64,000 nucleotides of DNA from Belliella alkalica (GCF_022549785.1 NZ_JAKZGO010000010.1:85888-149887), one strand, 5' to 3'; positions 9,431-17,565 are shown, numbered from the stretch's first letter. A program made the numbers and translations. Notes: a model not told the origin generated them from the sequence alone.

Positions 9431-10381
9431 GTGGAAAAAAGAATCAGACTTCTATCAATCAAATTCACCCGCGAGGCAAAAAAGCTTAGGCATATCCATT
9501 TTGGAAATCCTGATCAAAACCTCTATGATGTGGGTAAGATTTTTATGGAGCAGATTAGAAAGGACGAAATTATTGAAAGAGCAGGATCCGTTGCATTTAG
9601 TTTTACTGTAGCGATGTTTCCATTGTTGCTATTTTTACTAAATGTAATTCCCTACATAGGTTACTTTTTTGAAAATGTTACCACACAGAATATTTTAAGA
9701 TTTACAGAAGAAATCATGCCAGCGACTATTTACGCTGAAGCCGAATCTACCATCATGGATATAGTGAGTAAGCCACGCCAAAGTTTGCTTTCTTTAGGTT
9801 TCTTTCTTGCATTATTCTTGGCAACCAATGGGGTGATCTCCCTTATGAGTGCTTTTAATGCCGTATATAGGACAAAAGAAAATAGAACATTCTGGCAAAC
9901 AAGGTTGATTGCTGTAGGTATAATCATGGTACTTGTTTTGACTGTCTGTGGTGCAGTTGTTATTATGATACTAGGAAGTAGTGTGCTTTATAGCATTTCA
10001 GAATGGGAAATTGTATCTAGCAATCTCTATTATTATTTGCTTGCTTTTTTTAGGTTCTTTGTTTTGCTTGCGGTGTTTATGATCGCTACTGCATACATAT
10101 TTAGGTTTGCACCTGCTGTACATGACAAGTGGAAATTTTTCTCAACAGGATCTACCACTGCTGGTCTGTTGATTACAGCAGGATTTTATTTGTTTTCCTA
10201 CTACCTGAATAATTTTGCTACTTATAACAAGCTTTATGGATCCATTGGGACAATGCTGGCTGTGATGTTATGGCTATTTATCACTTCTTTAATCATATTG
10301 GTATGCTTTGAGATCAATGTGTCTTTAGACAAAGCTGCCAAGAAAAAAATGGTGACAAGGGCGCTAGAGAATACTTTATGA
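9431..10381 (+). CDS. YihY/BrkB-family inner-membrane protein
   Basis: The 316-residue polytopic membrane protein has about six hydrophobic helices. Typical YihY/BrkB features are AGSVAFSFTVAMFPLLLFLLNV after the first amphipathic stretch, a central NGVISLMSAFNAVY segment, and the C-terminal YNKLYGSIGTMLAVMLWLFI block with LVCFEINV. The family was once mislabelled ribonuclease BN. Its transport or envelope role is unresolved. The start is GTG at 9431, placed 9 bases after the thioesterase stop. The last gene of the mltG operon, it is followed by hairpin repeats at 10474 onward. Confidence 0.87.
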   Translation: MEKRIRLLSIKFTREAKKLRHIHFGNPDQNLYDVGKIFMEQIRKDEIIERAGSVAFSFTVAMFPLLLFLLNVIPYIGYFFENVTTQNILRFTEEIMPATIYAEAESTIMDIVSKPRQSLLSLGFFLALFLATNGVISLMSAFNAVYRTKENRTFWQTRLIAVGIIMVLVLTVCGAVVIMILGSSVLYSISEWEIVSSNLYYYLLAFFRFFVLLAVFMIATAYIFRFAPAVHDKWKFFSTGSTTAGLLITAGFYLFSYYLNNFATYNKLYGSIGTMLAVMLWLFITSLIILVCFEINVSLDKAAKKKMVTRALENTL

Positions 10382-10767
10382 GATGATATACTAGAGGTGA
10401 GAAGCGAGATATGAGAAGGGATGCGGGATGCGAGATATGAGATATCAGACATAAGAAAAAGTTGTCTACGACTACGTGATCTCTCTCCCGAATGCTTTCG
10501 GGAAAGAGATCACGTCCCTTTTTGAAACTGGAAAGTTAAAATTGAAGATGGGGTGTTAAATTCAGTATGAGATTTCTCCCCGTAATTCTACGGGGCAGGC
10601 TCCTTTAGTCGAAATGACTTGCCTATAAAACGAGAGGATAAGTATAAAAAAAAGTGTCAAGTTATTTCAGGAAGCGACATGATAAACCTACCTTCTGAAT
10701 TCTAAGAACTCAATTACCTCAATGAACTCCTAGATGGCAGCTTTTATCAAATATCTATTACCCTTCC
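10382..10767. repeat. gene-free region with REP-like hairpins
   Basis: About 386 bases lie between convergent genes and hold no plausible CDS. The first part is a purine-rich low-complexity run built from gagat/gatatgag words (10382-10455). A hairpin at 10474-10515 has an 11-bp outer stem (ACGTGATCTCT / AGAGATCACGT) and an inner CCCGAA/TTCGGG stem. It is followed by TTTTT, so it may also terminate the yihY transcript. A second hairpin at 10578-10595 is CCCCGTA/TACGGGG. At 10646-10680 lies a stretch (aaaaaagtgtcaagttattt and following) that recurs at about 49214 and 49380. Confidence 0.7.
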
Positions 10768-11556
10768 TCAACAATCCTCCATATTTATCCGAGCAATTTC
10801 GCTACCCCTATTTGCCGCTAAGGCTAGGTATCTGCAGGCACTGGGATCGTTCAGCAATTTTTTGCAAAGCCCTAGTTGGGTCAAAGAGTTGACGTGTTCT
10901 GGATCTTTTTTGAGATAGGCTTCAAAATCCTCAATTGCCCATTTTACATAGCCGAAGGACATTCTGGCCAATCCTCTATTGTACAATGCAGCAAGGTTTT
11001 CCGGGTCATATGTCAGACACATGTTGAAAGAACCAGCAGCTCCATCAGCGATTCCCATTTTTGAACGTGCTATCCCTTGGTAAAAATATGTTTTGGAATC
11101 TCTTGGTTTTAGTTTTGCAGCAATTGAAAAAAACTCATCTGCGCTTTTGTAATTTTCATTCATCAAAAATGATCTTGCCAAAAGATAAACTATTTCAAAG
11201 TCATTTTCATCATGTTTAGCTGCAATCAATAGATTTTTTTGGGCATTTTCATAATCTTCTATTTTCCAATACAATTTCCCAATACCTCCATAAGCCTGCG
11301 CATAGTTCGGGTCTATGCTAAGGATTCTTTTATAGTCAGCCATTGCTTTTTGAAATTCTTCAAGTTCTTCATAAGCTCTTGCTCGAAGGTGAAGCGATTT
11401 GATGTCTGTGACGTTAATAAAAAGTGTAGATGAAAATTCAGAGATAGCTTTTTGATAGTCTCCATTTTTAAAATGAATTTCTCCTTCGGAAAAACTACCG
11501 AAACAAGAAGTTAGAGCAAAAAGGGCAAGAGCTAAATACTTGGTAATGTTTTTCAT
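10768..11556 (-). CDS. tetratricopeptide-repeat lipoprotein
   Basis: The 262-residue protein has a lipoprotein signal (MKNITKYLALALFALTSC, lipobox Cys at residue 18). It is followed by about six tetratricopeptide repeats from residue 24 onward (GEIHFKNGDYQKAISEF, ARAYEELEEFQKAMADYKRI, GIGKLYWKIEDYENAQK, and so on). TPR solenoids bind partner proteins. The lipid anchor suggests a periplasmic or outer-membrane scaffold, but no specific role can be given. The gene is isolated, convergent with the mltG operon and divergent from the gene at 11686. Confidence 0.88.
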   Translation of the reverse strand: MKNITKYLALALFALTSCFGSFSEGEIHFKNGDYQKAISEFSSTLFINVTDIKSLHLRARAYEELEEFQKAMADYKRILSIDPNYAQAYGGIGKLYWKIEDYENAQKNLLIAAKHDENDFEIVYLLARSFLMNENYKSADEFFSIAAKLKPRDSKTYFYQGIARSKMGIADGAAGSFNMCLTYDPENLAALYNRGLARMSFGYVKWAIEDFEAYLKKDPEHVNSLTQLGLCKKLLNDPSACRYLALAANRGSEIARINMEDC

Positions 11557-11572
11557 AGTAATGGAATTTTAT

Positions 11573-11580
11573 CAAAACTA
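11573..11580 (-). promoter_or_regulatory. possible TAnnTTTG promoter box of the TPR gene
   Basis: CAAAACTA on the plus strand reads TAGTTTTG on the minus strand, matching the Bacteroidota -7 consensus 17 bases before the TPR start codon. No TTG is seen at the ideal upstream spacing. Confidence 0.35.
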
Positions 11581-11685
11581 ATAAAATAGCTGATGAATTA
11601 AAAAAGAAATTAAAAAATTTTAAAACCTCGCAATCCAGCATGTGCATTCAGGTCGTATATCAGGTGAATAAAAAAATATTGAGCC

Positions 11686-12111
11686 ATGTTTAAAAGAATA
11701 ATAATCGGATGTCTAGTCATTTTTGCAGCTTTAGTTGTGACTTTGGCGGTGCATATTTATTTGGTAACACAACCAAAAAATAATGGTATGCCTAATATGA
11801 CAATGAGTAGGATTGATTTTGTAACACAATTAGATTCATTGGAAGCGATCAATGTTAAAAACCATACAAGTCAATTGGATGGTGTAAAGGATGTAAGGGT
11901 GAATGTGAAGGCAGGTCATATGGTTTGTCTTTATGACAGGAACAAGCAAGCTCCCCAAGATATTATAGAGTCAATCAGCAAGGATTTCTATTTAGAAGCA
12001 AGTTTGTATCAGCCTTCTGATGAAATGTTAGCACAAAGCTGCCCCGCCATCAATAAAAGTTCGCTTACCTACAAGCTTGGAGCCTTTTTCCAAAGAACAT
12101 TTGAAAATTAA
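11686..12111 (+). CDS. membrane-anchored small protein with HMA-like fold, unknown function
   Basis: The 141-residue protein has one N-terminal membrane helix (about residues 5-27). A domain follows whose pattern (IDFVTQLDSLEAINVKNHTS, QLDGVKDVRVNVKAGHMVCLYDRNKQAPQDIIESISKD) resembles the beta-alpha-beta-beta-alpha-beta heavy-metal-associated fold. The metal-binding CxxC is absent. The only cysteines are in HMVCLYD and in the C-terminal AQSCPA. So metal transfer of the classical kind is not supported. The double-globin lipoprotein gene follows 17 bases later on the same strand, suggesting a shared transcript. The fold assignment is my inference from the pattern. Confidence 0.7.
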   Translation: MFKRIIIGCLVIFAALVVTLAVHIYLVTQPKNNGMPNMTMSRIDFVTQLDSLEAINVKNHTSQLDGVKDVRVNVKAGHMVCLYDRNKQAPQDIIESISKDFYLEASLYQPSDEMLAQSCPAINKSSLTYKLGAFFQRTFEN

Positions 12112-12128
12112 ACTAAAACCAAATTTTA

Positions 12129-13211
12129 ATGATTATGAAAAAAGTAAATTACTGGTTAGCCAGTGCTTTGATTGGATCTTTGGTCGTTTTTTCATCATGT
12201 AATGATGATGATGACGGACCAGATATGATGGACGATTCGTTTTACACAGTGCAGTTGGGAGGGGAAACGCGAGTTTCGGATCCTAACAATCCTGGACAAA
12301 TGGTCGAGCAAGGTTTCCTAAACCTAAGGACAGTTGTGACAAATACAGTAATGACTATTGCCACAAATGAAGACGGAAAGTATGATGCACTGCAGCCATA
12401 TTTCAGTGTATTGTTGAATGAAGTAGGACGTGGAGAGACATCTGGGTTTACTACTTTGGTGGGTGATTTTACTGAATTTTTGGCAGAAGCTACAGGTTCG
12501 AGAAACTTCACTTACAGTGGATTGGATATGGAAGCAGCGCATGATCCAGCAAGAAATTCTAGAATGAATGGAAGAATCAACAATGCTGATTATGATTTAT
12601 TTGTACAGGCAGTAGTAGAAGGTGCTGCTCAGGCAAATATCACATCCAATGAGGTTTTAGGTCCAGTTGGACAATTGTTGGAATCTGTGAGAGAGCCTAT
12701 TGTGCAGAGAGCAGATAATGAAGGATTGGATCTATATACAAGATTGGGGGGTAGCGGAATGATTGATGTTTCAGGTGATAATGAACCAGAAAGATTGGTA
12801 GAAGCTGGTTACGCTCCATTGGAAGCGGTTGTAACAAGTACTGTGATGATTATTGCTGATAATAATGGAGGTAAATACGATGCGCTTCAGCCTTATTTCT
12901 CTGTTTTGCTAGCTGAAGTAACTTCAGGTAACAATTCTGGATTCACTACACTGGTAACTGATTTCTCTGAGTTTTTGGCGGAAGCTATAGGTTCTGTAAA
13001 CATCGAATATTCAGGATTGAATATGGTAGATGCACACAATCCTGCTACAAATTCAAGAATGACTGGATTAGTTTCTGCAGCGGATTATGATCTATTTATT
13101 GGAGCAGTGGTAGAAGGAGCAGTAGAAAACAATGTTCCTGAAAGCGTTATAGGAGAATTTGGAGCTTTATTGACAAGCCCAGGTTTGAAAGATGCGATTG
13201 TGCAGAGGTAA
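12129..13211 (+). CDS. lipoprotein with two tandem truncated-haemoglobin-like domains
   Basis: The 360-residue protein has a lipobox Cys at residue 24 followed by an Asp run, so it is exported and lipidated. The rest is two homologous copies of about 150 residues. Each begins with a Y..(R/Q)LGG element (FYTVQLGG; LYTRLGG near 203). Each has a repeated DALQPYFSVLL segment. Each also has a YSGL-(D/N)M-x-x-AH block with His138 and His303, and ends in ADYDLF-x-x-AVVEGA plus a helix finishing in IVQR. LYTRLGG, the M..AH.....gis..DfD pattern and the late VPESVIGEF helix match group 1 truncated haemoglobins, where that His is the haem ligand. Haem binding is therefore likely but unproven. The start could also be the ATG at 12135. 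Terminator at 13247. Confidence 0.8.
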   Translation: MIMKKVNYWLASALIGSLVVFSSCNDDDDGPDMMDDSFYTVQLGGETRVSDPNNPGQMVEQGFLNLRTVVTNTVMTIATNEDGKYDALQPYFSVLLNEVGRGETSGFTTLVGDFTEFLAEATGSRNFTYSGLDMEAAHDPARNSRMNGRINNADYDLFVQAVVEGAAQANITSNEVLGPVGQLLESVREPIVQRADNEGLDLYTRLGGSGMIDVSGDNEPERLVEAGYAPLEAVVTSTVMIIADNNGGKYDALQPYFSVLLAEVTSGNNSGFTTLVTDFSEFLAEAIGSVNIEYSGLNMVDAHNPATNSRMTGLVSAADYDLFIGAVVEGAVENNVPESVIGEFGALLTSPGLKDAIVQR

Positions 13212-13246
13212 ATTGATTTTAGATATCGATTATATTTAAAAAAAGG

Positions 13247-13276
13247 CCAGCTTTGAGACAAAGCTGGTTTTTTTTG
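13247..13276 (+). terminator. terminator after the double-globin gene
   Basis: A perfect 9-bp stem (CCAGCTTTG / CAAAGCTGG) encloses a 3-base loop and is followed by nine T, 35 bases after the stop codon. An A-run on the other side means it could also work for transcripts from the right. Confidence 0.92.
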
Positions 13277-13305
13277 TCAAAACTTGATCTTGATTTATCT
13301 ATATA

Positions 13306-14039
13306 TCGTCCATCCCTACGGGACTTTTACCGAGCCGCAAGTTTCGTGGGTCGGTGGGTTGAAACCCACCGTTAAGATGTCTGTCGTGCCGCTGGCACTG
13401 GAAAATAGGTGTATCTACTGGAAGTGGGATTTGCTATCAGCTCCATAGGAGCGATCGATGTATTAGTCATGGATTTCAATCCATGGCAAGGAGGTTGGCT
13501 ATCATACCATGAAGTCCGCTAGGGATAAGTGAGATGGTTTGTTGATCAATCAGTAAAGATATCGTCCGTCCCTACGGGACTTTTACCGAGCCGCAAGTTT
13601 CGTGGGTCGGTGGGTTTCAACCCACCGTTAAGATGTCTGTCGTGCCGGTGGCACTGGAAAGTAGGTGTGTTGACTGGAAGTGGGATTTGCTATTAGCTCC
13701 ATAGGAGCGACCGACGCATTAGTCTTGGATTTCAATTCATGACAAGGAGATTATCATCCAACCGTGAAGTCCGCTAGGGACAAGTTAGATGGTTTGATGA
13801 TCAATCAGTAAAGATATCTTTCATCCCTACGGGACTTTTGCCGAGTCGTATGTTTTGTGGGTCGGTGGGTTGAAACCCACCGTTATGATGTCTGTCGTGC
13901 CGGTGGCACTGGAAAATAGGTGTATCTACTGGAAGTGGGATTTGCTATCAGCTCCATAGGAGCGATCGATGTATTAGTCATGGATTTCAATCCATGGCAA
14001 GGAGGTTACCACCCAACCGTGAAGTCCCGTAGGGATGAG
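13306..14039. repeat. repeat array A: three copies of the multi-hairpin element R
   Basis: Three copies start near 13306, 13563 and 13818, giving a period of about 256 bases. Each R copy opens with ATCCCTACGGGACTT and closes with its inverse or near-inverse. Between these lie four short palindromes in fixed order: GGTGGGTTGAAACCCACC (13352-13371 in copy 1), GTGCCGCTGGCAC (13386-13398), GCTCCATAGGAGC (13440-13452) and CATGGATTTCAATCCATG (13468-13485). A conserved linker of about 35 bases with TGATGATCAATCAG joins copies. Only the last copy has the exact closing arm AAGTCCCGTAGGGAT. The first two have CCGCTAGGG in place of CCCGTAGGG. No ORF is conserved across copies, so I treat it as non-coding. 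Confidence 0.93.
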
Positions 14040-14040
14040 C

Positions 14041-14351
14041 GATAAGGTTTTTGACTAGTGTATTTTGTCTTTCTTTAGCCTCTTCAGGGTCGGAAAGATG
14101 AAAGGGTTTTGTTCTTTTATCAATGGTTTTTAACCATTGTTTTATAATGTAACCATTTCATAGTTGGTTGACAAAAGAGACTTGTTTGATTATCAGAAGC
14201 TATTAATTTCAAAAAATAAATATCAATAATTAACTACTGCCCTGTAAGGGCAAGAGCTTCTAACAATGGGTGCAGCCCATTGCACAAGATGCTGCTATTA
14301 TCAGTAATGCCCTGAAAGGGCATCTGAATAATCATGTTTTAGAGATTTCTC
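14041..14351. repeat. repeat module T, copy 1 (311 bases)
   Basis: This module directly follows the last R copy of array A and is almost identical to 17016-17326. It contains four further hairpins: CAATGGTT/AACCATTG (14121-14139), GCCCTGTAAGGGC (14239-14251), CAATGGGTGCAGCCCATTG (14264-14282) and GCCCTGAAAGGGC (14309-14321). No coding frame is conserved between the two copies. Confidence 0.88.
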
Positions 14352-14452
14352 TGCTAGCTAATTCGATTTGCCAGAGCGAGATTGGGCAAACCCGATGCCC
14401 GGAAAAGGTTGGGAAAAAATGAAAATTTATTTAGATTATGGAAAATTTAAAA
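14352..14452 (+). repeat. repeat element L, copy 1, upstream of a small gene
   Basis: It begins TGCTAGCTAAT, passes through CCAGAGCGAGATTGGG and ends in a GGAAAAGGTTGGGAAAA segment. The similarity to copy 2 continues to about 14452 (ATTTATTTAGATT and GGAAAATTTAAAAG). There are four copies in the island: here, 14979, 17327 and 19781. Three lie immediately upstream of a gene in the same orientation. It could be a leader/promoter or a recombination site. No consensus promoter box is visible inside it. Confidence 0.75.
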
Positions 14453-14489
14453 GAATTGAAGAGTAGATAAAGTATAAATCAACGCAGTT

Positions 14490-14627
14490 ATGAAAAAGAA
14501 AACATTTCAATTTTTAATAATAGTAGCCTCTTTCCTTTTGTCACTGATGATATTCAATGATTGGGATGATTTCAAAAGGGGCTTGAAAGGAGAACGCTCA
14601 CTCCAAAAAAGTGAAAATACTAATTGA
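14490..14627 (+). CDS. 45-residue membrane/secreted peptide, unknown
   Basis: The frame starts at ATG 14490 and ends at TGA 14625-14627. It encodes a basic start (MKKK), a hydrophobic helix (about residues 6-21, FQFLIIVASFLLSLMI) and a short polar tail with DWDDFKRGLKGE. It fits a single-span membrane peptide or a signal-peptide-bearing peptide. It lies just after an L element, as do the other island genes, and its start region (MKKK-x-x-x-FLIIVA) resembles the first codons of the protease gene after L copy 2. I do not recognise a family. The length is close to the limit where ORF calling by eye is unreliable. Confidence 0.55.
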   Translation: MKKKTFQFLIIVASFLLSLMIFNDWDDFKRGLKGERSLQKSENTN

Positions 14628-14722
14628 CTTATAATTAGTAGTAATTGATATCTTTTATCTATGAGTTTTAATCCAATATCTAATTTAGCAACTGTATATT
14701 TTGAGGTTTAACTATTTATTTT

Positions 14723-14945
14723 CATCCATCCCTACGGGACTTTCCCTTCATCGCAAGTGTCTAAGGTCGGTGGGTTGAAACCCACCGTTAAGATGTCTGT
14801 CGTGCCGCTGGCACTGGAAAGCAGGTATATCTAATGAAAGTGGGATTTGCTATTAGCTCCATAGGAGCGACCGATGTATTTGTCATGGATTTCAATCCAT
14901 GACAAGGAGTTAGCCATCATACCATGAAGTCCGCTGGGGATAAGT
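14723..14945. repeat. repeat element R, single copy (array B)
   Basis: One full R copy has all four internal palindromes in the usual order. Its closing arm is the variant form with CCGCTGGGG. It is followed by the linker and directly by L copy 2, without a T module. The 95 bases before it (14628-14722) hold no recognisable feature. Confidence 0.9.
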
Positions 14946-14978
14946 GAGATGATTTGATGATCAATCAGCATAACACTA

Positions 14979-15080
14979 TGCTAGCTAATTTGATTTGCTT
15001 GGGATAGATTGGGAGTACTCGATGCCCGGAAAAGGTTGGGGAAAAGTGAAGATTTATTTAGATTTTGGAAAATTTAAAAG
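14979..15080 (+). repeat. repeat element L, copy 2
   Basis: It begins TGCTAGCTAATTTGATTTGC, as at 14352 and 19781, and shares the GATGCCCGGAAAAGGTTGGG segment. Similarity with copy 1 continues to the AAAATTTAAAAG stretch just before the next gene. An open frame runs through it into the protease gene but is broken in copies 3 and 4, so the element is probably not coding. Confidence 0.75.
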
Positions 15081-15105
15081 GACAACGAAGTTATTTAAAG
15101 CTGAC

Positions 15106-15948
15106 ATGAAAAAGTTCTACTTTCTAATAATAGTTGCATTTTTTGCTTCTTGCAAACCTATTAAAAAAAGTGATTTTTATTTTGATGATCAGGGTTTTCT
15201 AGTAGTTGAAATTTCTATAAGTGGGAGTAAAGGGAAATTTATTTTTGATACTTGTGCAGAAGCAACTGTGATTTCAAAAAAATTAGTTAATGACTTAAAT
15301 TTAGTTCCACACAGACAAATTTCTATAAATAAAACAAAAATAGTTGATGTTGTTTACATTCCTTCTGTTAAGATCAATGGGTTTGAGCTTTTTCAAGTTG
15401 AGGCAGCTGTTATAGATATGAATAATGAAACCTTTGGGGAGCTTGGATATGGTGGTATTTTAGGTTTGAATTTAATTTACTTATTTGTTTGGGATTTTGA
15501 TTTAAAAAACAATTTACTTCAGGTATATAAAAATCAACCTAACTTTCAGAAAAACCTAAATGTCCTTGAATATAAAAAAATTGAACAAACAGGGTTGCCA
15601 TTCATAGAGATTAATTTAGACTTTTTCAACTCCGATTCCGTTTTTTTTGATACTGGTTTTACAGGGTTTCTTTCAGTTAATAATCTAGTAGATACAGCAA
15701 ACTTAGACTTTAAAAAAATCACTGAAAATCAAAAATTTGTCTTTGGGGTTGAAAACCAAAAAGTTGCTCACTACTCAGCAATGGAATTTGAATTGTTTGG
15801 AAAGTATTTTGAAGAGGAGACTATTATTCACAATATTCATCCAAAGAGGGATAAAGAGCTAATTGGAAATTTATTTGTTCAATCTTTCGATCGATTCATA
15901 TTTGATCCAAAAAACTCCCAAATTTTACTTTCTCAAGGTGAAAAATGA
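15106..15948 (+). CDS. retropepsin-like aspartyl protease, lipoprotein
   Basis: Starting at ATG 15106 the protein has 280 residues and a lipoprotein signal (MKKFYFLIIVAFFASC). The open frame reaches 14995, but that extension lies in the L repeat. Two aspartyl-protease half-sites are visible: FIFDTCAEATVISKKL (DTC instead of the usual DTG) and VFFDTGFTGFLSVNNL (DTG). GGILGLNLIYLF between them resembles the flap/hydrophobic region of the bacterial aspartyl-protease families. Both Asp residues needed for catalysis are present. The substitution in the first motif may lower or change activity. Substrate unknown. It is enclosed by R repeats on both sides (B at 14723, C at 16028). Confidence 0.8.
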   Translation: MKKFYFLIIVAFFASCKPIKKSDFYFDDQGFLVVEISISGSKGKFIFDTCAEATVISKKLVNDLNLVPHRQISINKTKIVDVVYIPSVKINGFELFQVEAAVIDMNNETFGELGYGGILGLNLIYLFVWDFDLKNNLLQVYKNQPNFQKNLNVLEYKKIEQTGLPFIEINLDFFNSDSVFFDTGFTGFLSVNNLVDTANLDFKKITENQKFVFGVENQKVAHYSAMEFELFGKYFEEETIIHNIHPKRDKELIGNLFVQSFDRFIFDPKNSQILLSQGEK

Positions 15949-16027
15949 TATTTAAAAATTTTCATATATAAAATGTAATTATAATAATTTTTATTTAAAG
16001 AATTGTGGGCGATTTCTAGATAGGTAA

Positions 16028-17013
16028 TCGTCCGTCCCTACGGGACTTTTACCGAGTCGCAAGTTTCGTGGGTCGGTGGGTTTCAACCCACCGTTATGAT
16101 GTGTGTCGTGCCGCTGGCACTGGAATGCTGGTATATTGATTGAAAGTGGGATTTGCTATAAGCTCCATAGGAGCGATCGACGCATTAGTCATGGATTTCA
16201 ATTCATGACAAGGAGATTACCATCCAACCGTGAAGTCCGCTAGGGATAAGTTAGATGGTTTGATGATCAATCAGTAAAGATATCTTTCATCCCTACGGGA
16301 CTTTCTCTGCATCGCAAGTTTCGTTGATCGGTGGGTTGAAACCCACCGTTAAGATGTCTGTCGTGCCGCTGGCACTGGAAAGTAGGTATATCGAATGAAA
16401 GTGGGATTTGCTATTAGCTCCATAGGAGCGACCGACGCATTAGTCATGGATTTCAATTCATGACAAGGATTTAGCCATCATACCATGAAGTCTGCTAGGG
16501 ATGAATGATATGGTTTGAGGTCAATCAGCAAAGATATCATCCGTCCCTACGGGACTTTTACCAAGTCGCAAGTTTCGTGGGTCAGTGGGTTGAAACCCAC
16601 CGTTATGAAGTCGGTCGTGCCGCTGGCACTGGAAAGTAGATGTGTTGACTGGAAGTGGGATTTTCTATCAGCTCCATAGGAGCGACCGATGTATTAGTCA
16701 TGGATTTCAATCCATGACAAGGAGATTGCCATGCTGCCATGAAGTCCGCTGGGGATAAGTGAGATGGTTTGATGATCAATCAGTAAAGATATCGTCCATC
16801 CCTACGGGACTTTCGCTGAGCCGCAAGTTTCGTGGGTCAGTGGGTTGAAACCCACCGTTAAGATGTCTGTCGTGCCGCTGGCACTGGAAAGCTGATATAT
16901 CGACTGAAAGTGGGATTTGCAATTAGCTCCATAGGAGCGACCGATCTATTAGTCATGGATTTCAATCCATGACAAGGAGATTACCACCCAACCGTGAAGT
17001 CCCGTAGGGATGA
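16028..17013. repeat. repeat array C: four copies of element R
   Basis: Copies start near 16028, 16285, 16538 and 16793. All four keep the order of internal palindromes. The first copy carries the inverted loop form of the first hairpin (GGGTTTCAACCC). The third and fourth have CAGTGGG in its left arm, which disrupts one pair. Only the last copy, next to module T, has the exact closing arm AAGTCCCGTAGGGATG. The other three have CCGCTAGGG-, CTGCTAGGG- or CCGCTGGGG-type arms. Confidence 0.93.
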
Positions 17014-17015
17014 GC

Positions 17016-17326
17016 GATACGGTTTTTGACTAGTGTATTTTGTCTTTCTTTAGACTCTTCAGGACTGGAAAGATGAAAGGGTTTTGTTCTTTTATCAATG
17101 GTTTTTAGCCATTGTTTTAATATGTAACCATTTCATAGTTTGTTGACAAAAGAGACTTGTTTGATTATCAGAATCTACTAATTTTAAAAAATAAATATCA
17201 ATTTTAGACTACTGCCCTGTAAGGGCAAGAGCTTCTAACAATGGGTGCAGCCCATTGCACAAGATGCTGCTATTATCAGTAATGACCTGAAAGGGCATCT
17301 GAATAATCATGTTTTAGAGATTTCTA
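17016..17326. repeat. repeat module T, copy 2 (311 bases)
   Basis: This is nearly identical to 14041-14351, with the same length and the same four hairpins. One arm of the first hairpin changes AACCATTG to AGCCATTG, which still pairs as G-U in RNA. It again sits between the last R copy of an array and an L element. Confidence 0.88.
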
Positions 17327-17430
17327 TGCTAGCTAATCTGATTTACCAGAGCGAGATTGGGAAATACAGATGCCCAGGAAAGGTTGGTAACTAAAGAAAA
17401 TTTATTTATTTTGACCAAAATTTAAAGGAC
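17327..17430 (+). repeat. repeat element L, copy 3
   Basis: It begins TGCTAGCTAATCTGATTTACC and keeps the CCAGAGCGAGATTGGG core, but is the most diverged copy (AGGAAAGGTTGGTAAC). The reading frame seen in copy 2 is stopped here. It precedes a frameshifted peptide and then the 125-residue gene. Confidence 0.7.
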
Positions 17431-17543
17431 ATGGGAAAAAAATAAAAGTTAAAATTTTCCTTACTACAGTTGCTGTTTTGTTTATTTATGAAGTAGGTTC
17501 TCATTTTCTTTTAGGGTTATTCAGTCCATTTGTTCTGAATTAA
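17431..17543 (+). pseudogene. small membrane-peptide frame interrupted at a run of seven A
   Basis: ATG at 17431 is preceded by AAAGGA at ribosome-binding distance, but the frame stops after four codons (ATG GGA AAA AAA TAA). In the +1 frame from 17442 the sequence encodes basic residues, a hydrophobic helix (FLTTVAVLFIYEV) and a short tail, ending in TAA at 17541-17543. One extra A in the A7 run would join them into a 37-residue peptide of the same style as the one at 14490. It may be a decayed gene, a slippage-controlled gene or a homopolymer sequencing error. Confidence 0.4.
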
Positions 17544-17565
17544 AGTTGAAAAATACAGATTCAAT

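Noticed and set aside
14395..15105. Coding frame through element L (MPGKGW... in copies 1 and 2) as a real N-terminal extension
   Set aside because: The frame is conserved in two copies but stopped in copy 3 and lacks the ATG in copy 4. The downstream ATG at 15106 gives a proper lipoprotein signal.
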